Shown: positions 24,776 through 37,340 of the stretch, piece by piece
Numbering within the stretch: position 1 is the first letter of the stretch
Layout: each line of letters begins with the position of its first letter
NCBI GenBank assembly: GCA_933228895.1
Contig: OW121852.1
Span: forward strand, 122,321,544 to 122,385,543
DNA length: 64,000 nucleotides
Source of the DNA: Platycnemis pennipes
Lineage: Eukaryota; Arthropoda; Insecta; Odonata; Platycnemididae
Reading direction: 5' to 3'
Program-made: the position numbers and the translations under genes
The notes under the pieces: model-generated
What the model saw: only the letters and a program-made list of their open reading frames with translations
Databases searched by the model: none
What the model was told of the DNA's origin: nothing

Positions 24776-26781
24776 TTCCTACAATATAAAATTCGACTAA
24801 GTCATTCATTGTTTTTAAAATGAATTTTATAGATAATTATCTGCTTGTTTTCTAAACTCTTTTCTTCTATTCGGTTGCAAAAGCAACTGCAGTTTCATCT
24901 TTTCTCTTCGGGCATATCTGCTCATCTTCGTGAATTTCCACGGCTTAGGTTTATATTTAGCACGGACGTGGATTCGTCTCGGACAAGGGGATGACTGACG
25001 GCCTTTCTTGTGATGTAGACAATTGGGACGTAATTAAGGCTGAGGTAATGATCGAATTTAGGGGGAGGAGGAAGGAAGGGGGTGTGTGCAGTACGTACCT
25101 ATAGACGGAGTTAAGCGAGATGGAACGTTATTCATAAGGCACGGCCGCGCCCACTAGTCTCCACCTTGCCCTCCGGCCACGTGATTAATTCCCAGCGCAG
25201 AGGAACGAGAAGGGGGGGGGAAGGGGTGGCGGGCCAAAGGCTGCGCGCGAGGGGGTGAGAGGAAAAAATATCACTCAACAAAAGGTAGTCAAGTAGGTTT
25301 GCGAGTGTCTGTGTTTGTGATGGCTTCGATTAATGGGGTTCCAGAGTTTGCATTAACGGACCCCGGTATGCCTAATGGGCGGCGGACATAACGATCCGGG
25401 GGAGAGAAAGAGGGCCATGAATTTATAAAGTCGCCGGCTGGGCTTAAAACTCTTGCGCGGTGGATCACGAAATGGCGGCTTGGAAGGCGCTCGGGAGCGG
25501 ACTGGGGGAAGAAAAGAGGTTCGACTTCACTTCGTACAAGATGCATGGGTAATGAAGTTGAACGGGATTAGCTCATGCTTAATGTATGCTCCGTTTTCTC
25601 CACGTGCACTCTTGGTATGTTATTATTATTATTTTTTTTAAAGATGTGCTGCTGTAAAATTTCATGTCAGTTATCTCGTGGGTTTATGCGTGATGGGTTG
25701 GCTACTTCGGTGTTTTAGAGTCGATGTTACTTTTCGAGGTTAAGGACGGAAGCTAGATGAATCGACTGAGGCATGAAACCGCGTGAGCTTAAGGGAGGGT
25801 CCATCGAAAAGTATCGCTATTGAGAAAATGATCATCGAGTTTTGAATTTTATCTCATCTCGGATATTGGCGTTATGAATGAGCAATCAAGACCTATGTTT
25901 TATACTATTCAGGATTTATTGAAGTATTTATAATACTTGTAATAATCAGGGTGAGAGTCCTTAATGACCTTGAACAAGAAAATAGGTTTTGCATTTTGAC
26001 TAGTCTCTGCCTATTAGACATTTATCTACTCATATGAGTAAAGTAGAAGGACGTAATGTACCTATATCCTGAAAGTTTGAATTCATGACTCATCAAGAGA
26101 AATCGATTGTGTTTTCAAAGTTAGTTTTCTAAATCAGTTTTCTCAGCATTGAATGTGATTGACTGTTTTACTTATTTTATTACTATAAGTATAATTCCAG
26201 TTTCCCTGAAGCCGTTGTCCATCCTGTTAAGCTAGAAAATGATATTTTATTATAACAAAATAAGTTTTATGTGATTATGGTTATCTTTTTATATTTGTCT
26301 TGCCCTTTCTTTTCCTTGAACCTGTCGTAACACGGGGAGTACCGTTTCACGCCGTTTTAGAATGTGTGGTTAGGTGTATTTCCTTTTTTGGCAATGTTAG
26401 AGGTCCAACGGTTATTAATAACAGAATTGGAGTAGTTGATTTCTGATGGTTTAACTTTTCGTATATAATATTTTGGTGTTTCATTACCTCTGGTCAATTC
26501 TATTTATGATGTAGGTACTTAATACATTTCTGAAAGATATTTTGGTCAATTAACTAATTAAATATGATGGGGTAAGTATTTCAAGAACACTGAGGACTCA
26601 TTGTATAAGAAATATTTGAAAAGGGGAATTAGTCGTTTAAATCATTTATTGTGTGCCATATGCTGTGCTTGCGCTCGTATCACCTGTATCGTACTCTTAA
26701 TGCCCGATGAACTAATTGGAATAAATTTTGCTTGGCTAGATATATTTATAGAATGATAAATATTTACATTCAAAGATAAAT
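24776..26781. other. No gene seen
   Basis: About 2 kb. The part 25120-25560 is richer in G and CpG. No splice-bounded frame is convincing. Confidence 0.35.
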
Positions 26782-27073
26782 AGAATGATGAAGATAAAAT
26801 GGATCGATCGAGTGACAAACGAAGAAGTCTTAAGAAGAGTGGGAGGGAAGAGATGTATACTGAAAACCTTAAATAGAAGACGGGACAACTTAATAGGCCA
26901 CATCTTAAGACACGTTGGCCTGATGAAGACAATCGTCGAGGGAAAAGTGAGCAAGTTGTGAAGGATGTAAAAGAGAGGAGCTACGTCAATATGAAGAGGT
27001 TCGCCGGTAGAAGAATCGAATGTAGGACTGCGTCAAAGCAGTCCCAGGATTGTTGACCGATGATGATGATGAA
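26782..27073 (+). mobile_element. Non-LTR retrotransposon 3' fragment (LINE), broken
   Basis: The plus-strand frame reads RMMKIKWIDRVTNEEVLRRV, then NRRRDNLIGHILRHVGLMKT and IVEGKVSK, the region downstream of the reverse-transcriptase core. A frameshift near 26955 follows, then VKERSYVNMKRFAGRRIE in another frame. The end is GTTGACCGATGATGATGATG, the same 3' terminus as the copy at 50.3 kb. Only about 290 bp remain, a strongly 5'-truncated dead insertion. Confidence 0.85.
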
Positions 27074-29672
27074 TATATTTGGTTGCGGTAAAGCCAAACT
27101 TTGCTAGCGTATCGTACATGAAAGTATGGCTCCTTGTGGTTGGCAATCACTCTTTAGAATTCTCCCATGATAGTGTTGATCAGCGGGTGTCGCCGTGAAA
27201 GCATTTATTAATAGTTTTCATGATCATTGGAAATAATTTTGGTAAGTTGGCGAGTTTTTCCTTCGTCCTTTCCTTCTGCCAATAGCGGATGCCTACAAAA
27301 TGGGTGCATGAGACCATATAAAATACTGTACTTAAACAGCGGGGTACAAATTTTTCATTGCCAAGTGCATTATTGTCAAGTAATTTTCTCATGAAATATC
27401 TACTTGTGAGTTGTTCGGAAGTTTAAATAAGACTTTTGGAAAGATACATGCCAGTCTAGTTCCCTCCAAGCCTAAATAATTAGCAGGACACCCGTATGAT
27501 ATCATTAAACTAGATCACACATTTAAGATACGAGAAATGGACTTCTTCAACAATAAATTAAATTAACTATCCATTCTTCCTACGCGCTACTTGGTACCTT
27601 AACAATACCTCAAATTGTCACACCTATTATTTTTTTCTTCTAATTGAATTCCGTCTTCTACTTCCTATAAATACTTAATTCGCAGAAGGGCATTTCCTCC
27701 ATATGATAAAGCGGTAGTGTTGCTTTCTTTCTCGAATGTAAATCGGGTCTTAAAACCCGGAGCGTCTGCCTGCTCTAATTTAATCTCAGAAGAGTAAATA
27801 AGCCCCTGAAACACAATTTGATTTATTTCAATTTAATATTTTGTGAATTCTGGATGTAAGGTCTGATTTCCGTGCCGGTGAAAGTTCTCCAGGTACAGGC
27901 TTCTACTGTGATACCAGTTAATATTACGATGTTTTATTGGCAGCAAGAGATTTTCTGCTATAATGTGTCTTGTTAAACTTTTGTGGTTAAATTTATCGGA
28001 AATGTTACGTGTTGGAAGAGAAACATTTGCTACTCGGTTCAGATTTACTTGCATGTTTGTTTTTCTCTTTTTCGCCGCTCCTCTTACGAAAAGGTGTTCC
28101 TACATGTTGATATTTGCATGCGAAGGTGGGCGATGAATAATCGATCGACAGATAGTGGCTCTAGATACGTCTACGAAGGGTGTGCCTATTCTCGCTTTTG
28201 TCTCATGGCGTAAAAAAATCTAAGAGTAAATTAGAAACCATTCAATCATGCTTTCATTTGTGCGATTACTACGAAAATCGTATCCATAATCTAAATGACA
28301 AATAAAATTAAGCGGACGGCGGAGGCGTTCTGAGCCCAGAGATCGATTGGTTCCCGCGTCCGGCTGTAATGAGCGATTTAGTTTAGCCTCCAGTGATTTC
28401 GCCCACTCGGACAATCGATCAACACTTGACCTTTGAAAATTAATCCGCCTGACGGGAACACGCCATTCCCTTGGCCGCCATGTGCACTTTACGCCCAATA
28501 CTAATCGACGAATATAAATATAGAAGACGATGGAAATAATTTCTTAAGAGGGAACGTCAGCGAGGCGTAAGTTTTTCATCCTGAGACATAGTGTCCGAAG
28601 GCACTAATGTATATTGATGATGGGTAAAATATTGCGTGCCCAGCAGGTGATTGTAAAGTTCATCATCTTTGAATGATCATTAGAGTGCTGCGAATTGCAT
28701 CTTTCTAATTACATGGTGGCTAAAAGTTAATATTAAGAGAAAGTAAGCATTTACGTCTTGCTCTTGATAATGTACTTGATTCCAAACGATGAAGTTAGCA
28801 AGTAAGTGGATATGAGTGTATTATTTGATCATCCTAATACTTTAGTCAAAATGTGAAAGTTTAAGGTAAATCGATGGCCAATAGCTTTTCCAACTACAAT
28901 ACATAGTGGATTATCTTTTCTTCCTAATTATCTTCCGAATATTCCCTGTAATCCGCTTTTTTCAACTTTATACTGGATTCATAATTTGGTGTTAAGAATA
29001 ACTACTCATAAGTCTTTAATTTGATTTATCAAGCAGAATTTATTATCCTCACCGTCAATCAATTTTAGTTTTCCAGTAGTTACAGTTATCCGCAAAACGT
29101 TATAACGCCGTCAAAAATTTCGCCCAGGCTTAAATTCCCTCGGCCTCTGCAGCTTGGTGGCAATTTGTTGCTTGTTATCGTTAGCCTTAGATCTCGCGTA
29201 GGACGTGAAAGCGAGCGAATGAGCGCAATATTTCCCCTTTTCCTGGACGGTCGTAGTTCGCGCCAACTGCCTCAACTTCCCCCATCTTTTGCCTTCAGAC
29301 TCCTTATGCGTCGAGCGCAAACGTGTCTTTCTTTCCGTGAGTCTCGCGTGAGCGCGGTTTGTTTCCGTAATTTGAGACCAAGGAGGTTAGAATGGAGGAA
29401 GCACCGCAGCTGATTTGAGAAGTCAGCGGCCATGTTGGTAGGTACGGGCGTAAGGGCTTGCTACTCGCGATAATCGTATGGGTGAAGTTGTTTTTGCTTG
29501 CGGAAAAACTTTGGGTAGTAAGGTGAATGGAATACCTTTTTTTTTTATTCGTCCACGTAACAAGGAAAGTTCGCAAATACGCAAACTAACGCTAAATATG
29601 TTGTTTAAATAGTTGGAACTAGTTGTATTAAAATTAACCACCAAGGGAAATCAAATGCCACTTTAATGCGTG
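27074..29672. other. No gene seen
   Basis: About 2.6 kb. A 92-codon minus-strand frame at 28220-28498 has an ATG but no recognisable domain, and I do not call it. The segment 29100-29450 is richer in CpG and could be regulatory, without further evidence. Confidence 0.35.
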
Positions 29673-29903
29673 GTTGACAATGAGAACAAAACTTTGTAAT
29701 TTTACCCACAACTTTTAATGAATCTACGGGTTTCAACACATTCGTGTTATTATCAAGGGACTTATTTCGTCCCTTGATTAGTGGAATTATTTAGTCCTTG
29801 ATCAAGGGAATTATTTAGTCCCTTGATAATGACACGAATGTATTAAAACTGGTTGAGTTACTAAAAGTTGTGTGGAAAATTACAAAGTTTTGTTCTTATC
29901 AAC
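29673..29903. repeat. Long palindromic element, copy B
   Basis: The left arm starts at GTTGACAATGAGAACAAAAC and is mirrored on the right as GTTTTGTTCTTATCAAC ending at 29903. Arms of about 85 bases contain AACTTTGTAATTTT, CACAACTTTTA and the core TTCGTGTTATTATCAAGGGA. The centre (29757-29826) repeats CCTTGAT/ATCAAGG blocks several times with AATTATTTAGTC between them, so the loop itself is a small repeat array. Confidence 0.85.
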
Positions 29904-32149
29904 TATAGAAAAATTCCACAAAATGAAGTCCGTTGTTTCTATGCGTCCTTATAATACCCATAGGTGTATTACCTGATGCCGCTGCGAGGATATTCCGTTA
30001 CGATTTCATTGTCATATATGTTTTAATTCACATGCAGTATCCGTAAGGGGCCGTATAAAACAAAGTGTTTTGTACGGAGTAGGTGGGTCGTAAATTTTTC
30101 CCAATCAACCCTATTGTAAAGTTCCATGGGCTAGCACTGGAGAAGGCATTAGCCTCCTCCACTAAATTCCAGCCTCCTTGGTTGCCACAATACGTCTCTC
30201 CTGCGGGTATCCTATTCGCAGAAAAGGAAACGTGGGATCCACGACGGCGTTAATTTAATTGACGCCAAATCCACGTGCGTCCTCCCTTCCGCAACTGACG
30301 ACCCCTTGGGCCTCCTCTCCTGCCTTCGCAGCTGACCCCCTCCCTCCCGAGGGTCACGTGGCTTTTTGTCTCCTGCTCGACCCCTTCGTAACCCGGCCCT
30401 TCTCACCGCCCAAGGAACACTGAGCAGAAACAATCAATCATATCTCACATCAAAGCGTGCGGAACCGCGAAGGTCCGCTCCCACCCTGCCCTTTAGCCTC
30501 GCCTTCCATTGCGGCCTCTAACTCCGTCCACCACGCCAAAATTTATAATCTGCCTCATTCATTCCCGGCTTCCCTCGTTATTTCCCTTCCACGTCATTCT
30601 TCATTTTTTTGGTCGTCGATCGTTGGGATTGAAAGTCGTCGATGCAGTCAAGGATGCCATTCCAACGATACTGCCTCCCTCCGACCTATGTATCGTAGTC
30701 CTTCTTGAGGTAAGGGGGGGGAGGGAGGGAATTGGAGGTGTCGGACGTGAATTTCTTGCCACTCCCCACTTTCATGGTGTGGAGGCGCGAGAGTGCCATT
30801 TACCGCGGAGGGAGAGGATATCGAAGCGAGGTCTTCGTGAGAATATTCGCCTTTGGGCGGGTAGGGGTCGTAATGGTGCGATTTTTCGGAACTCATACCC
30901 GATCGTCTCCGGCGAGCACTCCTTTTCTTCGTGACATCTTGCTCTTTGGGAAATTGCGTGCAATTACGATGCTGCAGCTTTAAACGTGAAGGCGCTCCGG
31001 ACATCGTGGTCTTAGTTTCCTCTTTGTCTTCCCAAAATTACGCGTGATTTTCATAGTGAAGTGTCCATATTTACTTTCTAATATTTCCATTCTTCATTCT
31101 TGTAGTTTCCCAAAAACGTTTTGAATATACATATAAATAAATGGTAAAGTGATAAATGGCTGACATTCCGACAACGGCTTCTGCGGGGTTTTGAAATAAT
31201 TGTTAATAAATATAATTTAAATATGAATGTCACACATTTCCGACCTGAGGATTCCCCCTGGTACAGAAACAAAGCATTCGTGATACCATGACAGCATACG
31301 CGGGGAGGCACCCAAAACACCTGTCATATTTTATGCTTTCTATGTATTTCTCGACAGGGTGGAACATGCCATGAAATAAGATGTCGTTATGCTTTTGTGC
31401 ATCCTCAACAGTTGACGGTTATGTATTGAAACCAAATGTAAGAGGAAAGATCTTTATTTAGTATGTACACAGACTGCTCTAATTTCAGAGTAAAATTTTC
31501 TAATTCGGTGTTCCCGGTACTACTCTGGTGTTCACGAAGTATGCCGCTGATATCATATATATGATGAAGTACTTGAATAATAATTTTAAAAATACATACC
31601 TGGACTGATAATGTACTTCAAAGCATTTTATATAATCCCTTTACATTCTCAAATACTAGAATGGGTGGGTGGCTGGTGGATGTACTTCAATTAATAATGT
31701 TACGCCACAAGGCAAAAAAAATAAGGATAATAAGTTTGTGATCGTTACATCAGCTCAGTGATATAGAGGTAAAAAATGTCTCAAATTCGGTTCACCCAGA
31801 TACTTTTATTTCGAGGCCAAAAAGTGTTTTCTTGCTGCTCTCATACTTCCGGAAACGGACTAGATGTACTTATCTGGCGATGTGTACACTCGCTTCATTT
31901 TCGCCAGGAATATGTGTATACTTGCAGTTAAAACGTGCTTTATTGTCGGCTGGTTCGGCGAAATGGATTGCCACCGAAGGCTTGCCATTTTTCACGTTGG
32001 ACACGTTCTTAATAGTAGCATGGGTGGAGGCTTTTTATGAATCCAAACTATTATCTGCTCCTTCACCTACCTTTCATGAGGCTCGACGAGGGAAAAAAAG
32101 AAAATATTCGAGACAGAACCACGGGGTCAAAAAGGCGTACGATCGCGTC
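29904..32149. other. No gene supported
   Basis: The segment 30200-30960 is GC-rich and CpG-containing, with overlapping open frames on both strands and a donor-like GAG|GTAAGG near 30710. The frames lack domains, so a promoter or first exon here is possible but unproven. The rest is AT-rich. Confidence 0.3.
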
Positions 32150-32920
32150 AATTTTTGGGAGGAGGGGGGGGTGGGGGAGGAAGGTCCTTTCTTGGGGCCG
32201 GCGGCGACGCGACACCCTAGGGTTCCGGCCACTGAGCTACCGCGCGGAAAACAAAGAGACGATTGATGATGAGAACTTTTCTCGCCTGGCGTGGCGAAGA
32301 GTGTGGGCTGCGTGCGTGTGTGTGAGTGTTCCGCTGAGGGAAGGAATGGGACCAGAGGGGTGGATAGGGGGGTGTGACTTGCAAGGAGGCGATGGTAAAA
32401 ATAAGGGAAAAGAAAGGAAGATGGTAAGGACGGGGTGAAAGGAGGGTGAAATCGGAATGGATTTTCGAGGGCTGAAGGGTTGAAATGTGTCGGGTGGAAT
32501 AATTTACCTCTCCGCCCCAACCCTTGCCTCCTCCTCCCGTTCCCTGGTGCCTTCTCGGGCTCCACCCCCCCATCCCCGCCGTGGACATTTTTAAACCCAC
32601 CCTCGCCTCCTGGAGAACTCCTCGCTTCAGACCTCGGTCTCTCCCGAGGGAGGCCCCGCTCCCAGCACCTCCAGCCTTCTCCTCCGCTCAAATTGTCTCC
32701 CCAAACTCCCCTCCCCCCCACCACAACTCTGCCTCCCCCACTCCACCGCGCCACTGCCCGCTTAACACCCCCTCCCCCTTTTCTCACCCCCCTCCCTCGC
32801 CGCTCCAGTCATAAATTAAGCAGCGGTTACACACGGAAAGTGCAGGTGTTGAATTGCTTTCCTCCTCCCCTCATCCTATCTGCCTCTTCCTCCACCTCTC
32901 CCTTCCTCCACGTCCTGGAG
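32150..32920. other. GC-rich block with an abrupt strand switch
   Basis: The plus strand is purine-rich (many G runs) from about 32150 to 32460, then switches to pyrimidine-rich (C/T) from about 32515 to 32920. Open frames of up to 237 codons on either strand are glycine/arginine-rich or proline/serine-rich and shift register freely, so I take them as composition artefacts. The layout would favour G-quadruplex or R-loop structures on opposite strands of the two halves. Confidence 0.6.
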
Positions 32921-33914
32921 GTTGCAGGAGGGAAGAATGCGAGACGGGGTGGGGAGACCTGGAATGGAGGGAAGAAAAAAATTAAGGGTTATGAATATGT
33001 AAGCGCGCCCGTATGACTAAGTTGGTGGGAGTAGGGGTAATGGCTGTGAGTGGCGAAGGAGGGTGTTGCGAGGAATGGGACGGGGAAGGGATCTCCATTG
33101 TTTTCCGGCCGTGTCGAGGTGTCGGGAACAAGGCCGAGGTGGAGGGCAAGTGCCTTCCGAGCGTCATCGGGGTGTGAGGTCGCTGAGTTGAAGGCTTGGT
33201 ACTCCACTTGGCGGTAATAAAACAGTTCCCGCTCCCAATGCGATGCCCCGTGGCCATAAGGCTTTCGCTTTGCCTTCCAGCGGGGATGAAAGGGAGGAGG
33301 AGCGAGGAAAAGGGGAGACCCTGCTTTTCTCATCTACTCCCCGTCCTTTCCGGCCTCTTCTCTCGAATTCCTTTGACTCATCTCGTCGCTTTCCTCTTCG
33401 TTAATGCCGCGGTCTCTTCCCCCATATCTTTTGCACGGCTTCTCGCTCAACCGGCTGTTTCCTCTATATTGAACTGTGCTCTCGTTCCTTCGGATCTCCT
33501 TTGCCGATCCACTCTAGACTTCTGACGTGGGGCCTTTTATGGACCCTGCCGTGACCACGAAGATAGCTCGGTGCTGATGTGTTCCTATAGGTACTCATGC
33601 CTTCTTGGAATACGTCATTTTTCTTGTTTTTGGCCGTGGAAATCCAGTGCGAAAGTTTTATCTCTACGAGTCCTATGATTGTATTTGCAGCCTTTATTTT
33701 GCTTACAGTTGATGATACGTTTGAGGTTTGGTTATTCGGTCAAAATTTAATTGGCTTCCTGAGGGCTGAGTTGCCTTATGGCGTTGAGGGTGGAGTACGC
33801 CTTATGACGTTATAATGCCAGTCCCAAGTAAGTACATTTAATCAAACTATGCTTTTACTGTTGCTAATTTTTTCCATCAAGTACCTATATCAAATATCAT
33901 CTATGGTTCGCGAG
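32921..33914. other. No gene supported
   Basis: GC-rich up to about 33540, then AT-rich. A donor-like CCCAA|GTAAGTA near 33827 follows a TAA in the nearest open frame, so no exon is called. Confidence 0.3.
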
Positions 33915-34035
33915 TTTACTTTGTGGAATTTCTGATAATACGAGAGTAAAATCGAGTACACTTAGTTCATCCACACAATTATTTGGTAGAGCCCAACCGG
34001 TTTCAACAGTGTCGTGTCATTTTAAAGAGTCGAGT
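33915..34035. repeat. Half copy of the palindromic element family
   Basis: CACACAATTATTTGG, then CCAACCGGTTTCAACAGTGT and CGTGTCATT, match the left arm of the 60.3 kb palindrome (ACCGGTTTCGACTGTCGCGT, then CATT). No mirrored right arm follows, so only one arm is present. Confidence 0.55.
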
Positions 34036-34087
34036 ACTTTGTGTATTTGTAAATACTTATGTATTAATCTAATACTTATGATGGAAA

Positions 34088-34330
34088 GGGGTCGTGGTGG
34101 TGGGTAGAGCACTGAGCTACCGACCGGAGGGTCTCGGGTTCAAATCCGGAGCGAGAGTCTTTCTGGACGCCCCTAACTAAAATCCTCGCGATTCGATTTT
34201 CTGCGTGTCAGAACTTCGTAGGAAATTTCAGGTGGCCCAGGGAAAGGGAACTGGCCTCCCTACCCTGAATGTGTGAATTTCACACGCCAATGGCTTAATA
34301 CAGGGTGAGCTCTACCTTCACCTATCAAAG
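34088..34330 (+). repeat. tRNA-derived SINE, family S2
   Basis: Head: GGTGGTGGGTAGAGCACTGA (A-box region), then CTCGGGTTCAAATCCGG with an intact B box. The body (CTTTCTGGACGCCCC, GGCCTCCCTACCCTGAATG, CACACGCCAATGGC) does not match family S1. The anticodon region does not make a clean stem, so it is a SINE and not a tRNA gene. Confidence 0.65.
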
Positions 34331-36464
34331 ACCAACCTTCAGGGCGAACACAACTTTACCTATATCAAATCCTGATAAGACCTGTGTTTTATCACTTTGG
34401 TTTATTTGAAGTACGACGATGAAGTATAGGTCGCGTCTTCTATTCGACGGCCTTTGTGGTGAAGTCCTAGTTCTCCTAAATTAGGAAATTTCACGCTAGA
34501 TGTGCTAGAATATCATTTTCATTTCACAATTGATCCGTCTTCTAGTCCTCCTATTTGGTTGGAGTGTGGTTTTGAATTAATAATTTCGTATTAGTGATGA
34601 ATGTTCCGTGGTAACCTTCATGTCGGACATGTTACCGAGGTTGAGGACTCAATGAGCTCTACTAAATCTGCGAGAAACAAGGTAATGTAATGACCATGGG
34701 GTTTTAAGTTCTTAATTCCAGAATATGCTAGCTGAACTTGCTCATATCTCATGAGAGGACTTTCAAATTTAGTTGTGTATTATTCTCACTTCATAAATGT
34801 TGATTGATATGAATAAATTAAGAGCTACCTCAACACTATGGATTCTATGACTTTTTTCCTAAATATCTGAAGCTTTCGGGAACAGCGTATAGCATATCTG
34901 CTTCTAATCGTCCTCGGAATCACTTCGTATTCATTACTTGTTAATGTACCTTTTTATCATATGCGTCATCAGAGTTCCCTTGCTATAAATCTTCATTGGA
35001 CGAATGCCAATATCTGTCTCTTCAGTTCTATTACGTAAATTAGGATAAACGTTACTTGATCTTTAAGGTACTAAATTATTTTTTCAGTCTAAGGTCTGAT
35101 TTAGTGATGTTACATTCATCAAACCGAACCGATGGTAAGCCTTTGTTTGACAAATCACAAGGATTAATTTTTAGTTAGAACACGAATAATCAAATATTTT
35201 CCACGAAAACCTTTAATCCTCATTGCGGTCGACGGTTCCATCTCCTCACGTAACGGTGCTAAAAGTCACCGGGTGGATTTATTAGCCATTACTTCGAGCT
35301 ATTAGTACCTAACTGCTTTGCAAAGAGTCCATAAAATATAGCATGCTCAGCGCGGCTTGCAATTGCGGGATAAGGTGCTTAGTACCTCTTGTGCTTATCT
35401 GACAGCCAATCCATGGGAGAGTTTATCATTTTTTTCACCGGAAAAAGGCGTGAAGATGTCCAAATCCGTCGTTGATCGTTTTAAGAGTAATGATGTTATT
35501 TATAATGCCGATGACTGCATTTTATTAATTAAAAAAACTTGCCCTCTGATTCTCTAATGCCTATACCGCTAAGTATGTGGTACCTTCGACATTGCACTAA
35601 CCGTCTATCGACTATAGCCATATCCGTACTATCCCTTTTGCTGCATTGGTTGCAGCACACAGTGATACCTAGTGCTAAATACATAAATTTATTCTATTAC
35701 AAATATAGAGGTTACTCCATTTCATGTCGTAAAGAATAAGAGGTTACTTCTGTCCGAAGAAATAAACCCCTGCGGGCGTTCAATGTTGGAAATAAGTTAG
35801 GATACTCGAATGTTAATATATCTTCTAAATCGCTGAATGAGGCAATAGGGTTTTAGCAGACGCGTATGTATTCTTTATTATATCCTTCGTATTTTTGCGC
35901 CCGTATAAGAAAGCGTCGGTGCTCAAATCTCATGTACGTATATTCATTTATAGGTTTTTCCACATTTGGAATTAGCGTAACTTTACTTCAGCTCGCAATG
36001 TCCCTGGTACACACAGTTTATTGGTAAACGTGGCGTATATCTTCACCTGACTAAGTACTTTCACTTGGCAGGAGAATGCATTTTCGTGTCTCTCTGTTCA
36101 AGTGGCATAATGGTAAGGTATTATTTATGTGAGCCACACTTACATAATCCTGTCGAAGGAAGGCGTATGTTGGCAGGATAGCGTTTCACCCAATCGGAAT
36201 GGCCATTAAGATATTAGGACAATGGATCGTAGCTCTTTATTCATTTTAGTTTTTGAATACATTGATAGAAATGTTGGTAGGTAAACATTTTTTTCAGATA
36301 ATCGGAAATGAATTAAAAGTGAGGAAAAAATTCTTTCCTGTAGCCCTTTTTGTTTTATTGTTATTTTTACAGCCTGTTCGTGTATGTGGAATGCGCTTCT
36401 AAATCTATTTGTGATTGAATACTATAATCATGTGAACATGTACCCAATGCTATGCATCTCGCGA
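34331..36464. other. No gene seen
   Basis: About 2.1 kb of AT-rich sequence without recognisable repeats or exons. Confidence 0.35.
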
Positions 36465-36545
36465 CGCGTTGGTGTGGCTAGCTGGTAATTCGTGGTTCTA
36501 TTACCGGCTGTGAACCATCCCCGTGTGGCAATGTCCCAACCTTGT
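36465..36545 (+). repeat. Degenerate tRNA-like SINE head
   Basis: GTTGGTGTGGCTAGCTGGTA followed 9 bases on by GGTTCTATTACCGG, and then ATGTCCCAACC. The spacing is right for A and B boxes, but both are substituted. Tentative. Confidence 0.35.
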
Positions 36546-36829
36546 ACCTATCATTAGTATGTATTAATTTATTTAATAGTGTGTGATACTTTGTTCATTC
36601 CAATAATTTTATTGTTTTTGTGTCGTCTTATGAACCATATAATTATTGTGGATTCCTCTTACAATAGCATTTTCAAGGTTCTTGGACATCAGTGAAAACT
36701 ATATTCAGTAATTGGAATTCATTTACTATATTAAATGACAGCTCCCTGACGCTTCTGTGCATCATTTTCTTGTGGAATAGTCTTTTGATTACTAAGACGG
36801 TGAGCAAAAAATGGCGCATGTCTCCTACC

Positions 36830-37340
36830 ACGTTCGATCCGAACCAATTTCGAAAAGGCCCGTCCCCATATACGACTATCCACCCTTCTTCCCCTCCCTC
36901 CTCCTTTCCTGTGGACGCGAACCGCGAGGGAAAACAAGAGGCGGAATATTGAAGTTCCTCGCATCCGCCCTCGCACTCCCTCCCCGTCTTTCTCTCACAT
37001 ATTCCGGCTCCCCTCCCCCTGCTTCGCACCCTCCCAAGAATTCCCCCCCCCCCCCCCCCCCCCTTCCCTCGCCCCATCTCGCCCCAATATCCCGCCCACC
37101 CGCCCGGCAGCCTTCCTCGTCTCCGCCAGAGTCGTATAAAAGCTTCTTCCTCGCCCCGACACGCCCACCTTCCCTCTATTGTTCCAGCAGTCGTTCGATA
37201 TTCAGCAGGGACAGTTAGTGCTCTCAACCCTGACACCTTTGAGGTTATCTCCTTCCCATTCCCTGCTTCTCTCCCGATATCTCCTCTCCCTATCTCATTT
37301 CATTTCGGCCTCCTCTTTCTCCCTTTCTTCTCTCTTGCCT
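36830..37340 (+). promoter_or_regulatory. C/T-rich block with a candidate TATA promoter
   Basis: The plus strand is strongly C/T-rich from about 36860 to 37340, with an uninterrupted C21 run at 37043-37063. Within it GTCGTATAAAAGC places a TATA box at about 37134. Initiator-like TTCAGCAG and ACAGTTAGTG lie 60-75 bases downstream, farther than the usual 25-32, so the start site is unclear. An ATG at about 37459 opens a 7-codon piece ending at a donor-like AACG|GTAAGA. A gene starting here on the plus strand is possible but unproven. Confidence 0.35.

Noticed and set aside
27700..27770. Possible SINE head
   Set aside because: Only a vague box-A-like phrase; the expected B box (GGTTCGAATCC type) is absent.
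31832..32266. 144-codon plus-strand frame
   Set aside because: Starts without ATG, runs into the skewed GC block, and shows no family resemblance.
32074..32787. 237-codon minus-strand open frame
   Set aside because: Composition changes from glycine/arginine-rich to proline/serine-rich exactly where the strand skew flips, as expected for an artefact of base composition.
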